Below, one piece after another: positions 35,493 through 44,098 of a stretch of 64,000 bases of DNA. The notes under the pieces were generated by a model that did no database searches, had not been told where the DNA came from, and saw nothing but the letters and a program-made list of their open reading frames with translations. The position numbers and the translations under genes are program-made. The DNA is from Pseudoclavibacter helvolus (GTDB lineage Bacteria; Actinomycetota; Actinomycetes; Actinomycetales; Microbacteriaceae). The stretch spans positions 1,116,001 to 1,180,000 of the forward strand of contig NZ_JACHWJ010000001.1 in assembly GCF_014191305.1 (NCBI RefSeq), read 5' to 3'. Numbering within the stretch: the stretch's first letter is position 1; every line of letters begins with the position of its first letter.

Positions 35493-36231
35493 GGGACACC
35501 TCCCGAGCAGCTTCGAGAGCAACCCTGAGTGCGTCGGTCAGGGACAGCGGGCCGTCCAGGTCGAGGTAGGCAACTCGCGCCGCCTCGACCTCCGCGTCGG
35601 TGACCTCGCGGGACTCGGCCAAGGCGCACGGCCACTCGACCGTCTCCGCATAGGTGCCGTCGCCCTGCCGACGTGAGCATTTCGCGCACACCGTGTCGCT
35701 CGGCTCGATGTCCACCGGGCGGTGCTCCTCGCGGGCCTCGGGTTCGAGAGCGAGCGACGAGAGCACGGCGTCAGCGAGCTTGCGGTAGTGCGCTTGCTCG
35801 TCGAGGTCGAGGATGTGCCACGGCGTCGGCGAGCCGTCGTAGTTGCGGCGGCCGTCCGCCTCGAATAGCGCCCGCGCGATCTGCTCCCGGTCGGGTCGCT
35901 TCGCGCGCTCGGCTGCGAGCCGCTGGCTCAGGTCCTCGATGATCCCCCAGAGGTCCCGAGGGCTGCGGCCATGTTGGGAGCAGTCCTCCATCGGCCCGTC
36001 ATTGACGTTGCACCCTCCGTCGCATGGGAGGTCGGGGTGCTTCGCGCGCTCGTCGGCCCTGACCTCAGCGTCGTGCGCGGTCAGCCACCGGTCGAACTGC
36101 AACCCCGCGAAGACCACGTCGGCGGGAGTTGGCATCTTCGCGACCGTTCCGTCTTCGTAGTAGGCAGTCGGCCCCTTGGCGTAGTGTCTGCGCACGAACT
36201 CAGTGGTCGGCGTGTACTCCTGCTCAGCCAT
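35485..36231 (-). CDS. Phage early protein with two Cys/His clusters
   Basis: The ATG at 36231 was chosen because upstream residues are antisense-like. The 248-residue protein has CDGGCNVNDGPMEDCSQHGR (about residues 69-88) and CAKCSRRQGDG (about 178-188), possible zinc sites, with helical segments between. It lies in a chain of overlapping small early genes. Function unknown. Confidence 0.6.
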   Translation of the reverse strand: MAEQEYTPTTEFVRRHYAKGPTAYYEDGTVAKMPTPADVVFAGLQFDRWLTAHDAEVRADERAKHPDLPCDGGCNVNDGPMEDCSQHGRSPRDLWGIIEDLSQRLAAERAKRPDREQIARALFEADGRRNYDGSPTPWHILDLDEQAHYRKLADAVLSSLALEPEAREEHRPVDIEPSDTVCAKCSRRQGDGTYAETVEWPCALAESREVTDAEVEAARVAYLDLDGPLSLTDALRVALEAAREVSRG

Positions 36232-36631
36232 CTTCACCAGCTCCTCTCTCGACCAGGACCACACGGCCCGTCTCCCTGCTCTTGGCCGCCGCCGCGACAT
36301 GGCGATGGTCTGCCGAGTCGTAGTCGACCCACCACCCCTCGCGCTCTGACGGTCCACACAGGTAGCCGTAATCGTCCTCAGCCAGCAACGACGAGTCCGG
36401 CATCTCCGAGTACTCGAACTCGTCTCGCCCGTTCAGCACGTAGCTCATGAGCGCGGAATGTTCGGCCTCAGCTGCGACTTGCTCAGGCAACGGCTCGTAA
36501 CGCAGCTTTGGGCGAGGACGATCCGGCTCGGTCACCGCATGCTCGTCCGCGACGACGATCGCGCTCAAGGGTCGCTGGAGTGCGCGGGCTACCTTGAAGC
36601 CCGTGGCTTGCCCGTACCCCTGCTCAGCCAC
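36224..36631 (-). CDS. Phage early protein of unknown function
   Basis: GGAGG precedes the GTG at 36631. The 135-residue product is acidic, with EPLPEQVAAEAEHSALMSYV in the middle and VDYDSADHRHVAAAAKSRET toward the end. Overlaps the next gene by eight bases. No family recognised. Confidence 0.55.
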   Translation of the reverse strand: MAEQGYGQATGFKVARALQRPLSAIVVADEHAVTEPDRPRPKLRYEPLPEQVAAEAEHSALMSYVLNGRDEFEYSEMPDSSLLAEDDYGYLCGPSEREGWWVDYDSADHRHVAAAAKSRETGRVVLVERGAGEDG

Positions 36632-36734
36632 GACGGGCCTCCTCTCGATCGTCTTCCCGGAGGTCGAGCACCGCGCACGGGCACCCACCATCGCCAGCCC
36701 AGAACGGGCACAACTCCTGCTCGCACCTAGCCAC
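36624..36734 (-). CDS. 36-residue cysteine-rich protein
   Basis: A GTG at 36734 opens VARCEQELCPFWAGDGGCPC followed by an acidic/basic tail. Four Cys in a C-x4-C-x8-C-x-C arrangement could bind zinc. It begins before the stop of the upstream gene and ends inside the start region of the next, as typical for this operon. Short length limits confidence. Confidence 0.5.
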   Translation of the reverse strand: MARCEQELCPFWAGDGGCPCAVLDLREDDREEARRG

Positions 36735-37212
36735 GACGCACCGCTTCGAGCTGCTGCAGCACGAGCGCCGCGACCGGCTTCGCACCCCGCATGAGCACCG
36801 CCCACTCCGACGGGTTCGCCTCCGGCGTGAACGGCTTCCGCTCGCTCGCCTGCGTCATCCCGACAAGCGCATCCGCGATGACCAGGAGCTCGTCTTTGCT
36901 CGCCGGCAACGGCTCCACCCGCACACCAGCCTCGCGAAGCAGCAGCTGCTCACCGACCCCCAGCACACCCGCCGACGACGCCTTCGCGTACACAGTCGCC
37001 TGCTTCTCGCTCACCCCCGACGCGAACAACATCGCCGCCATACGCACGCTCTCACCAGTCGGAGCGCCCAACGCCCGAATAGGCGCCAGCACCGCGCGCA
37101 ACTCAGCCACCTCATCCACGAGCTGCGTGAACTCCCCGAACGTCGGGTTCTTCCACCTCTCCGCACGCGCCTGCATCTCCTCAAGCCGCTCCGGGCTCAC
37201 CCGCGCCCCCAT
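36727..37212 (-). CDS. Phage early helical protein
   Basis: The 161-residue product (MGARVSPERLEEMQARAERW, FTQLVDEVAELRAVLAPIRA) is predicted helical and charged. Overlaps the upstream gene by one base. No family recognised. Confidence 0.6.
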   Translation of the reverse strand: MGARVSPERLEEMQARAERWKNPTFGEFTQLVDEVAELRAVLAPIRALGAPTGESVRMAAMLFASGVSEKQATVYAKASSAGVLGVGEQLLLREAGVRVEPLPASKDELLVIADALVGMTQASERKPFTPEANPSEWAVLMRGAKPVAALVLQQLEAVRRG

Positions 37213-37937
37213 CAGAGCACCGACCCGAGGTCGAAGCCGCGCGGATAGACGCCCGCGACGTTCGTCGCGAAGTCGATTCCGAACACGCCCGTGCGAGTGG
37301 TCGACCCCGGGACGACGAAGGCCAGCCCCACCGGAGGGTCCACCACCCGGCGCTCGGTATCCACTGCGAGCTCCACCCGCCGCCGCGCATCCCCGAAGTA
37401 AGACGCCGGCAAGCTCCCCAGGATGCGCTTCTCCAGGCGATCCATGATCCGCTTCGCCTCCTCACGACGCAGCGCGGCGAGGTCCTCCTCCGGCGTCAGG
37501 CGCACGAACTCCACGCCAGCGAGGTCCGGAGCCACCTCCGCGACCTCCACGGCCTTGAACGACCGCGAGCGCGAAGTGAAGCGGCGAGCAGGATGCGGGA
37601 AGTTCGAGCTGTTCTCGAGCTCCCAGAGCTCCGCCTCCGCGCCCTCGCCAGTGAGGTACCAGCCCGCCTCAGCCGGAAGACCGAACGTGAGCTCCCGTAC
37701 GAGCTCGAATGTCACACCGGCCTTGGCCAGGTGCACGGCATCGACGGCCTGTTTCCGAGTGTCGGCCTCGGGACGGCGGAGCATCACCGACGTCACCGTG
37801 TCACCCGGGAACCCGACCCCCACGCTGTGCTGGATCGACGTCACGACGAACTCGCCGCCTGTCGACAACCGGATCCGTTGCAGGCACTGCATGTCCTGCG
37901 GTGTGATCGGCTCTGTAATCTGCTTCGTGATCTTCAT
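37212..37937 (-). CDS. Phage early protein of unknown function
   Basis: The start was set at ATG 37937 (MKITKQITEPITPQDMQCLQ), overlapping the previous stop. The 241-residue protein contains GWYLTGEGAEAELWELENSS, then a basic Ser/Arg stretch and a C-terminal part ending PRGFDLGSVL. No family recognised. Confidence 0.6.
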   Translation of the reverse strand: MKITKQITEPITPQDMQCLQRIRLSTGGEFVVTSIQHSVGVGFPGDTVTSVMLRRPEADTRKQAVDAVHLAKAGVTFELVRELTFGLPAEAGWYLTGEGAEAELWELENSSNFPHPARRFTSRSRSFKAVEVAEVAPDLAGVEFVRLTPEEDLAALRREEAKRIMDRLEKRILGSLPASYFGDARRRVELAVDTERRVVDPPVGLAFVVPGSTTRTGVFGIDFATNVAGVYPRGFDLGSVL

Positions 37938-38146
37938 GCGCTCTGCTCCTCTAGTTGCTGTGCCCCCACCACGACGGCGGCAGGCTTCCTTCTCGTCTTG
38001 CTGACTAGTTCCCCGTGACACCGGCACTCGTCCGGCCTGACCGGCTCACACGCCCCATGCGGCCCCCGCCAGCAGCAGGACCGGCCGCACGCGCCCGGCT
38101 TCCCGGCGTGCTCCTGCGGCTCAGGAGCCCACGCGGGCGGCCGCAT
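37934..38146 (-). CDS. 70-residue cysteine-rich protein
   Basis: The product has GACGRSCCWRGPHGACEPVR then CRCHGELVS, six Cys and two His in a short span, which suggests one or two zinc ions. The ATG at 38146 overlaps the stop of the DUF4326-like gene. Function unknown. Confidence 0.55.
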   Translation of the reverse strand: MRPPAWAPEPQEHAGKPGACGRSCCWRGPHGACEPVRPDECRCHGELVSKTRRKPAAVVVGAQQLEEQSA

Positions 38147-38619
38147 CACGACTCCGGCCGATTCGCTCGCGACAACAACACCCCGGCATGACAGGCCAGT
38201 CCCGGTGGGCACCAGCACGCCAAATCACGGCCCCGCAACGGCTCGAGGTCCAACTCGGGCGTCTTGTCCAGATACGTGCGGAACAGGGCCGTCACCACGG
38301 AGTGCGCCTGCTCCGGATACAGGTCGAAGCTCAGAGCCCGCGTCAGGTCCGTGTAACCCTTCGGCGGCACCACTCGGTACAGCTGCGTCGACCCGCCAAA
38401 CCCGTGCACCACCCTCGACTTACGCAGACGAAACGGGTTCGCGTACCGCGACGGACGGCCCACATACACAGCCCCCTCCGGCATCCGCCACCCCTTCGAC
38501 CGCTTCCGCTGAATCCGCCGAGGACGACCCACCGCGAGCGCCTGCACCGACTCCACAGCGGACTCGAACGCCTCCGCACGCTCGAACGCCGCGCCGACCA
38601 CGGCACCGAGCCCGCTCAC
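38146..38619 (-). CDS. DUF4326-like protein
   Basis: The 157-residue product contains the DUF4326 pattern: RKRSKGWRMPEGAVYVGRPS, RYANPF, then LEPLRGRDLACWCPPGLACH. The final Cys/His cluster (CWCPPGLACHA) is a likely metal site. The family is common in phages and plasmids; no function is established to my knowledge. Confidence 0.75.
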   Translation of the reverse strand: MSGLGAVVGAAFERAEAFESAVESVQALAVGRPRRIQRKRSKGWRMPEGAVYVGRPSRYANPFRLRKSRVVHGFGGSTQLYRVVPPKGYTDLTRALSFDLYPEQAHSVVTALFRTYLDKTPELDLEPLRGRDLACWCPPGLACHAGVLLSRANRPES

Positions 38620-39227
38620 GAGTCACCGCCCGTCAGCGAACGCCCGAAGCGCAGAGCCAGCGCACGCCGAACAGGTCGCCACCACGGCCCGCGCTCCCGG
38701 AGGAACGACCACACCTCGCCCAGCGCCTCGGCGCGGCCCGCAGCGTGCGACGGAGCGACCTCAGCGCGAGCCTCAGCCAACTCCGCCAGCACGGTCGAGA
38801 GTTCAGTGGCGTTGGTTACCGCAGCGTCCCGGAAATGGCGGGCTTGCTTCTCCGCGAGCGCCAGCTGAGACTCCCGGACGTAATGCACAAGCTCGCCCAT
38901 CTCCCGGACCTCGGCCGGAGACAACGGGGTACCGTCCACGTCCGTCGACCGCCACCCCGTCGAAGTGCGCTCGATCAGCTCATGGTCCGGGTCCTCGGTC
39001 GTGTAGTAGCCCAGAGCATTGGGAAGCGCCGCGAGCACCCGGTAGAGGTCTTCCCGCTCGAGCAGTGACACCGGGATGGCGCCACCGTGCCCCGGATTGA
39101 CGAGCACCATCTCGCCCTCACGGCGAGCGACCGTCATCCGCACGCGACCCGGATGCGTGCCAATGACCACGGTCCACCCCAAGAAGAGGTCCCCGACGCC
39201 AACGGGCACGAACTCCTCGCCGCTCAC
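38616..39227 (-). CDS. Phage early protein of unknown function
   Basis: The GTG at 39227 overlaps the previous stop (GTGA), with GGAGG upstream. The 203-residue product has a beta-rich first half (GWTVVIGTHPGRVRMTVARR) and a helical second half (REMGELVHYVRESQLALAEK). No family recognised. Confidence 0.6.
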   Translation of the reverse strand: MSGEEFVPVGVGDLFLGWTVVIGTHPGRVRMTVARREGEMVLVNPGHGGAIPVSLLEREDLYRVLAALPNALGYYTTEDPDHELIERTSTGWRSTDVDGTPLSPAEVREMGELVHYVRESQLALAEKQARHFRDAAVTNATELSTVLAELAEARAEVAPSHAAGRAEALGEVWSFLRERGPWWRPVRRALALRFGRSLTGGDS

Positions 39228-39436
39228 CGCCCGGCCTCCGCACGCTTCACACGCGACGACGAGCCGTAAACGATGCTCATAGCCGCCGTCGACACCTTCC
39301 CGATCGCGGATCCGAGGTTCCCGGGCGACTTGTTCCCATCCAGAGCCGCCGCGAGCGCGAGCGCCTCCTCCTCTGAGAACGTCACCACCACCGAGCCCTC
39401 CGGGGCAGCCGAGGCGCTCTCCACCGGCCCGGTCAT
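39224..39436 (-). CDS. 70-residue phage early protein
   Basis: The product begins [20 protein letters not shown] and contains [20 protein letters not shown]. It overlaps genes at both ends. Function unknown. Confidence 0.55.
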   Translation of the reverse strand: MTGPVESASAAPEGSVVVTFSEEEALALAAALDGNKSPGNLGSAIGKVSTAAMSIVYGSSSRVKRAEAGR

Positions 39437-40317
39437 TCGCCCGCCTCCTCAGCAGCAGCGCGACCCTCAGCACCCGCACGGATCAACGCGAGCGTCCCAG
39501 GCAAGTCCTCCGCCGACACCAACACGGCACGAGACTTCGAACCATCCTGAGGCCCCACGATCTCCCGCGATTCCAGCATCTCCATCAGATGCGACGCCTT
39601 CGCGAAGCCCAGCCGGAGCTTGCGCTGCAGCATCGACGTCGACCCAAACTGCGCGTTGATGACGAGCTCGGCCGCCGCGAGCAGCAGATCGAGGTCGCTC
39701 CCGATGTCCGCAGCCACCTCGCCCGGACCGTCCTCTTCGTCCACGATCTCCGCGTCGACCACGTCATCAGCCGGAGAGTTCTTCTCCCACTCGTCGAGCA
39801 GCACGTCCGCGAGATCCCACAACGATCGCGGCAGCTGGTGATACTGGAAGCGCCCCACCGGCACCTCACCCAACTCCGAGCGCAACAGGTTCCCGCGCGA
39901 ACCCGCCTCCACGCCCGAACGAGTGAACAGCGTGAGCGAGAACCGACCCTCCGGCAAGTCCTTCACCTCGAACTCGTAACCGCCACCCTCCTCCAACGCC
40001 AGCACCACGTGCCGCGTCGGTTCGTCCGTCGGCATGTCCAACGTCGTCTGACCATCCGCGGCGCCCGTACGCTCGGCCACAAGCGCGCTGAGCACATCCC
40101 GGACGATCTCCTCGTAGTCCTCCGTGACCGGCTCGAGCTTCGTGAGACGCACCTTCGGCTCCCGCTCGAAGTTCTCGTTCTCCGTCACCTCCGTCGTCAC
40201 CAACAGACCGATAACCGGGACCACCGTGCCGGCATGCAAGCCAGCCACCAGCGTCCCGATGATCGAATCCAGGCCATTCGCGTCGCCCTTCGGCAGCGTC
40301 GATGCGAGCTTCACCAT
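39433..40317 (-). CDS. Protein with a C-terminal FtsK-gamma-like DNA-binding domain
   Basis: In the 294-residue protein, residues about 208-270 ([40 protein letters not shown], then [13 protein letters not shown]) follow the FtsK/SpoIIIE gamma winged-helix pattern, including the STSxLQRxLRxGxxxAxxL block. In FtsK this domain reads polar KOPS motifs and activates XerCD. The rest of the protein has no FtsK motor motifs; it has an N-terminal Recombination/RNA-unrelated region with hydrophobic strands. It lies just downstream of SSB and the DUF6349-like gene. A role in DNA replication or in resolving or targeting DNA is inferred. Confidence 0.7.
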   Translation of the reverse strand: MVKLASTLPKGDANGLDSIIGTLVAGLHAGTVVPVIGLLVTTEVTENENFEREPKVRLTKLEPVTEDYEEIVRDVLSALVAERTGAADGQTTLDMPTDEPTRHVVLALEEGGGYEFEVKDLPEGRFSLTLFTRSGVEAGSRGNLLRSELGEVPVGRFQYHQLPRSLWDLADVLLDEWEKNSPADDVVDAEIVDEEDGPGEVAADIGSDLDLLLAAAELVINAQFGSTSMLQRKLRLGFAKASHLMEMLESREIVGPQDGSKSRAVLVSAEDLPGTLALIRAGAEGRAAAEEAGE

Positions 40318-40341
40318 GTCGTCAATCCCTTCGTAGAGCGG

Positions 40342-41025
40342 CTACGCCGCGAGTGTTGTCGTGCTGATGTCGAAGCCACCCCAGGGCGAGTAGCCCGGGA
40401 CAGCGCGAGTACCCGGCGACTCCCGGTGCGTGAGCATCGGTGCACCTCCGACCTGGAACTCCTGCGGGTACGCGGCGGCCAGCCACTCGCGCGCCTGCTT
40501 GGCCTTGCGCTTGTCCATCGCTCCCGGGCCGACCCCACCGCCATGCGGTCGCATCTCGTCCGGCAGAAGGGGCAGCTCGCGCCACCCGGGCCATGCGTGG
40601 TCATGCCACTGCGCGATCACCTCGTCGCCGCTACCGATCGCCTGCCACGAACACGGCTCGCAGATCGCTCGCTGAACGAGCCCACCGACGCACAGACAGC
40701 CGGCGTGCCAGCCATGCGAGCACCAACGCAGTTCCGCCGTGAACGCCGCGAGCGCGTGGCCGTTGTCCGTCGCTCCCAACGAGTCGAGGTGGTCGACATT
40801 CCACATGCGCGACACCGCACAGGAGTTGAGGTTCCCGTGTTCCTTCACCCACGCCTCCCACGCCGCGAGCAGTTCGTTCGGTGTGAAGTAGTCCAGTGAG
40901 AACCCGTCCGGCACCCGACGCCCGGCCATCGCGAGCGCGGGGGCAGACGTGACGGCGTCGAGGAGGTCGTCGAGGTCGAAGAGTGGAGTGTCGAGGAGGC
41001 TAGAACGGCGGTTCATCGAAGTCAT
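40342..41025 (-). CDS. DUF6349-like phage protein
   Basis: The 227-residue protein has clustered Cys, His and Trp ([48 protein letters not shown]), a pattern I associate with the actinophage DUF6349 family. Two ATG codons (41025 and 41016) follow AGGAGG, so the exact start is open. It follows SSB, suggesting a DNA-metabolism role. Confidence 0.65.
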   Translation of the reverse strand: MTSMNRRSSLLDTPLFDLDDLLDAVTSAPALAMAGRRVPDGFSLDYFTPNELLAAWEAWVKEHGNLNSCAVSRMWNVDHLDSLGATDNGHALAAFTAELRWCSHGWHAGCLCVGGLVQRAICEPCSWQAIGSGDEVIAQWHDHAWPGWRELPLLPDEMRPHGGGVGPGAMDKRKAKQAREWLAAAYPQEFQVGGAPMLTHRESPGTRAVPGYSPWGGFDISTTTLAA

Positions 41026-41503
41026 TCCCTCCTGAGCCGTCGGCCCACGTCTGTGGCTGTTGGTTGCCCGCCGGCGGCGAGCTCGGAGCGCCGAAGCCCC
41101 TCGATTGCCCGCCCGAGTTGCCCGACGACTGCGAGCCGCTCGACGTGCGTGTGAGCTGCGCCGTGGCGTACCGGAGCGACGGGCCGATCTCCTCGATTTC
41201 CAGCTCGATCGACGTGCGCTTCTCGCCCTCTTTCGTCTCGAATGAGCGCTGCTTGAGGCGCCCCTGAGCGATGACCCTCGAGCCCTTCGACAGCGACGAG
41301 GCGACGTGCTCAGCGAACTCCCGCCAGACCGAGGCCCGGAGGAACAACGCGGGGCCGTCCTTCCACTCGTTCGACCGGCGATCGAAGACCTTCGGCGTCG
41401 ACGCGATCGTGAAGTTCGCCACCGCCAGACCGTTCGACGTGTACCTGAGCTCTGGATCCGCCGTCAGATTCCCGACGACGGTGATGATGGTGTCTCCGGC
41501 CAC
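41000..41503 (-). CDS. ssb: Single-stranded DNA-binding protein
   Basis: The OB-fold core is clear: [35 protein letters not shown] and [21 protein letters not shown] Gly/Ser/Gln-rich linker leads to the acidic tip DFDEPPF, which recruits replication partners. The GTG start at 41503 follows GAGGAGG. The 167-residue length is normal. It protects single-stranded DNA during phage replication. Confidence 0.92.
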   Translation of the reverse strand: MAGDTIITVVGNLTADPELRYTSNGLAVANFTIASTPKVFDRRSNEWKDGPALFLRASVWREFAEHVASSLSKGSRVIAQGRLKQRSFETKEGEKRTSIELEIEEIGPSLRYATAQLTRTSSGSQSSGNSGGQSRGFGAPSSPPAGNQQPQTWADGSGGNDFDEPPF

Positions 41504-41814
41504 TAGCTGGCCTCCTCTTCTCGAATCACCGCGACAGCGACAGGCGGCACGCCCGTCCACTTCGCGATCTCTGCATCGGTGAACTTGTTCCGGATCATGT
41601 GGCGGACATGGACGATCTGAGCCGGGTCGACGAGCACAATCTGCGGAGGCGGCGTACCGGCGCCCAGCACCGTCTTCACGCCCGCCTCGATCACCTCGGC
41701 GATCGACAAGCCCCGATCGTGCGCCACGGACGCCAGACGTCCCCAGACACTCTCCGGGAACCTCACCGAGCGGCTAGAAGGGGTCGACGTCTGAGAAGTC
41801 GTCGTCGAAGTCAT
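41503..41814 (-). CDS. Small ribbon-helix-helix/HTH-type regulator
   Basis: The 103-residue product opens with a Thr/Ser-rich tail, then [20 protein letters not shown] with [12 protein letters not shown] (ribbon-helix-helix-like), and ends with a segment ([20 protein letters not shown]) resembling an HTH. It is translated just ahead of ssb. DNA binding is likely; the target is unknown. Confidence 0.65.
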   Translation of the reverse strand: MTSTTTSQTSTPSSRSVRFPESVWGRLASVAHDRGLSIAEVIEAGVKTVLGAGTPPPQIVLVDPAQIVHVRHMIRNKFTDAEIAKWTGVPPVAVAVIREEEAS

Positions 41815-42394
41815 CGGAGCCCCCCTCGAGGTGAGAGTTGTCCTGACCCGCGCGCTGCAGGAGAGTCCACTGGTGGTTGCGAGAACGAGCCGTGCCGCAA
41901 TGTCTGCAATCCCGTTCCGTCCCCGAGGGATGGCGAGAACAGAACGGCGAAGGTGGGAGCCTCACGCTCTCGCGCTCGTCTCCCTCGAACTCGACCCGCC
42001 CCCTCTCTCGCTCTCCTAAGCCACGATTCGCGACACGATTCGCGAAGCCGCTCGCGAATGGAGCCTCCGGGTAAGACGACGGGTTCCGGCGATCCACCGT
42101 GCCCAGCAAGTCCGGGGCGATCTGGAACAGCGACCGGCCGTCCTCGTCCGCGTACAGCAGCAGGAACTCGGACTCGTCGAGGTGCAACATCACCTCCTCG
42201 AGACGCTCCGCCGACACCGGATCGTCCGGCAACATCTCCCGAACCATCCGACGAGGCAACACCTCGCCGCGGCCGTGATCGTCCGCCCACGCCATCAGCG
42301 CCATCGCGAAGAACCGCATCCCCATCGGAACCGCCGTCACGCGCGGATCGCGGAAGAACGACGGCTTCACCGTCCTTTGCCTCCGCATCTGCAT
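41774..42394 (-). CDS. Replisome-organiser-like protein
   Basis: The 206-residue product begins MQMRRQRTVKPSFFRDPRVT and continues AMALMAWADDHGRGEVLPRR, the R-T-(I/V)-K-P-x-F-W/F... DDxGR pattern of phage replication proteins that load or organise the replisome. A Cys/His cluster (CSRHPSGTERDCRHCG) and an acidic tail ([14 protein letters not shown]) follow. The next genes are a small regulator and ssb, which fits a replication module. Confidence 0.75.
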   Translation of the reverse strand: MQMRRQRTVKPSFFRDPRVTAVPMGMRFFAMALMAWADDHGRGEVLPRRMVREMLPDDPVSAERLEEVMLHLDESEFLLLYADEDGRSLFQIAPDLLGTVDRRNPSSYPEAPFASGFANRVANRGLGERERGRVEFEGDERESVRLPPSPFCSRHPSGTERDCRHCGTARSRNHQWTLLQRAGQDNSHLEGGSDDFDDDFSDVDPF

Positions 42395-42719
42395 ATGGCT
42401 GCGTTCCCTTCAAAATCAAGTCGATAGCGCGGCCAATCTGACGAGCGGACACGCGAACGCACTCCGACCAGCCATGACCGCGAGGCATGTGCTCCCACGC
42501 GTCGAGGTTGTCGACGAACGCGGGCTCGAAGACACGACGGAGCTCTGAGAGCGCCGCACGCTCCCAGACCGCCGGCGTGCGGCGGAAGGCGAAGAGGATG
42601 CGAGCGCCGTGCTCCACGAGCTCCGCGAGCCTCGTGCCCGACGGGACCGCCCGGCCCACCTTCAGGACGCCCGACTCCGGCCACCACGCGACGTAGGTCG
42701 TCGCGAGTCCGGCGCTCAT
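41811..42719 (-). CDS. Phage protein, only its first ~110 residues look coding
   Basis: The frame from ATG 42719 gives a plausible start: MSAGLATTYVAWWPESGVLK and ELRRVFEPAFVDNLDAWEHM, similar to small GIY-YIG/T5orf172-like phage proteins in shape. From about residue 112 the frame overlaps the replisome-organiser gene out of phase for 580 bases and becomes Gly/Arg/Val-rich, like antisense-type filler. The lack of a stop may be a high-GC accident. The N-terminal part is probably real; the true end is uncertain. Confidence 0.5.
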   Translation of the reverse strand: MSAGLATTYVAWWPESGVLKVGRAVPSGTRLAELVEHGARILFAFRRTPAVWERAALSELRRVFEPAFVDNLDAWEHMPRGHGWSECVRVSARQIGRAIDLILKGTQPYADAEAKDGEAVVLPRSARDGGSDGDAVLRDGADGVGGRSRPRRGVASSDGSGDVAGRSGVGGASRGGDVAPRRVRVPAAVRGRGRPVAVPDRPGLAGHGGSPEPVVLPGGSIRERLRESCRESWLRRAREGAGRVRGRRAREREAPTFAVLFSPSLGDGTGLQTLRHGSFSQPPVDSPAARGSGQLSPRGGLR

Positions 42720-43258
42720 GCGCGCACCCCTTCGAGCACCCGAGCAGCGAACTCGACGTCAAGCCTGCGGAGGCCGAGCCCGCCCTTGAATGGGATCGGT
42801 TCGGTGAGGGGGCGCGGGTTCGCGAGCACGAGGTGGTAGCTGCTCGCCTCGCCCCACGGAGAGCAGGCGCCGTAGTCGGGCCTGACGGGCAGTGGGCTGC
42901 TGAGCTTGTGGCAACCGCCGCCGTACTCAGGCCCCACGTGGACGTCGACGAGGTCCACGACGCCGAGGATCGCCCCGTAGATGAACCGCGGGTCGTCCGG
43001 GTCGACATCGTCCGCCACTTCCCACAGGTAGGCGTCGTCGACACGGTAGCCCTGGAGCTCGGACTCGATCGCGCGCGACACCTCGGCGTACGCGCCGCCT
43101 TCCTCCTCGAAGACCGCGAGGCCGGCGTGGATTGCGACGGGTCCGCGGTAGTCGCCGGCGAGGTTTCGCGACCGGTTCTCGACATCCTTCCCGCCATGCA
43201 CGATCGCCCACGCCCAGGGCTGACGAACCGTGAGCACACGCACCTCCTGCGCGGTCAC
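42716..43258 (-). CDS. ASCH-domain protein
   Basis: The GTG at 43258 gives VTAQEVRVLTVRQPWAWAIV, then HGGKDVENRSRNLAGDYRGP and VAIHAG, the ASCH core for RNA or modified-base recognition. The C-terminal part (about residues 100-180) has SYHLVLANPRPLTEPIPFKG, a common continuation. ASCH proteins in phages may bind tRNA or modified nucleotides. The product is 180 residues. Confidence 0.8.
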   Translation of the reverse strand: MTAQEVRVLTVRQPWAWAIVHGGKDVENRSRNLAGDYRGPVAIHAGLAVFEEEGGAYAEVSRAIESELQGYRVDDAYLWEVADDVDPDDPRFIYGAILGVVDLVDVHVGPEYGGGCHKLSSPLPVRPDYGACSPWGEASSYHLVLANPRPLTEPIPFKGGLGLRRLDVEFAARVLEGVRA

Positions 43259-43725
43259 GGGGTCACCTCGCCCGAAGCAGCCACACGAGCGCCGGCGATC
43301 TCCGACGCGGTGAGGCGCTCGTCGGCGTGCTCCATCCGCACCGTCACCGACTTCGCCGACCACCGCACCACCGGATACCACTCACCCGTCGCCAGCCAGC
43401 GCACCTCATCGCACGACCCGAACCGAGCCTTGAGGTCCATGGCGGCCAGCACCTCGCGCTCAGCCTTGGCAGCCGCGTAGGCAGCCTCGCGAGCAGGACG
43501 CCGCAGCTTGTGGAGCAGCGACTCCCTGCGGCGCGTGAGCTCCGAATAGCGCGAGATCTTCGCGTCCGTCAGAGCAGCGCCCGAGCGCTTCCCGATCGGC
43601 AAGTTCAGCACGCCGTGATCCAGCGGCCCCGCACCGGACGCCGTCAGCCGCTCGAGCTCAGCGTCCACGCTCTCGAGGTCATCCCGGAACATGCGCAGTT
43701 GTCCCTCTGTGTAGAGCTCAGCCAC
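43255..43725 (-). CDS. Helical phage early protein
   Basis: AGAGGAGG precedes the GTG at 43725. The 156-residue product (LYTEGQLRMFRDDLESVDAE, REAAYAAAKAEREVLAAMDL) has a coiled-coil-like N-terminal half and a strand-rich end with WYPVVRWSAKSVTV. No family recognised. Confidence 0.6.
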   Translation of the reverse strand: MAELYTEGQLRMFRDDLESVDAELERLTASGAGPLDHGVLNLPIGKRSGAALTDAKISRYSELTRRRESLLHKLRRPAREAAYAAAKAEREVLAAMDLKARFGSCDEVRWLATGEWYPVVRWSAKSVTVRMEHADERLTASEIAGARVAASGEVTP

Positions 43726-44098
43726 GATGCACCTCCTCTTTCGTTCCATCCGCGAGGAGTTCCCACTCCACGCCGTAGTTGTCTTTGAATGTCACGGCCG
43801 CCGGGTCATCCCACGACGCGACCGACAGCCCCTGGTCCTGGCCGTCCTTCGAATGCGCCAGCCCGTGGCAGCCCGAGTGATTGCCGCCGAACATGCCGCC
43901 CGCTCCACCGCAGAGGTGCAGCAGGTTCTGAATGTCGTGCGTGCCACCGCGGCCCTTGTACTTGCGGTGATGCTTCTCCGTGGCCTCCGCCATGTGGCAC
44001 GCCTCGCACTTGCCCCGCGAGCGCAGGCGGAGGACCTTCACCGTCTTCGCCGGCACATCACCCGTCGCGCGCTTCGGGGGCTTCGGATACGCGCTCAC
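43718..44098 (-). CDS. HNH endonuclease
   Basis: The 126-residue product contains RSRGKCEACHMAEATEKHHR, then THDIQNLLHLCGG and NHSGCHGLAHS, which are the zinc Cys pairs and the HH, N and H positions of an HNH nuclease. It starts at GTG 44098 and overlaps the methyltransferase stop. Unlike the second HNH protein it is far from terminase; it may be a homing-type or recombination nuclease. Confidence 0.8.
   Translation of the reverse strand: MSAYPKPPKRATGDVPAKTVKVLRLRSRGKCEACHMAEATEKHHRKYKGRGGTHDIQNLLHLCGGAGGMFGGNHSGCHGLAHSKDGQDQGLSVASWDDPAAVTFKDNYGVEWELLADGTKEEVHRG

Noticed and set aside
39589-40899. 436-codon plus-strand frame
   Set aside because: Antisense to the FtsK-gamma-like and DUF6349-like genes; rich in Arg and His, without domains.
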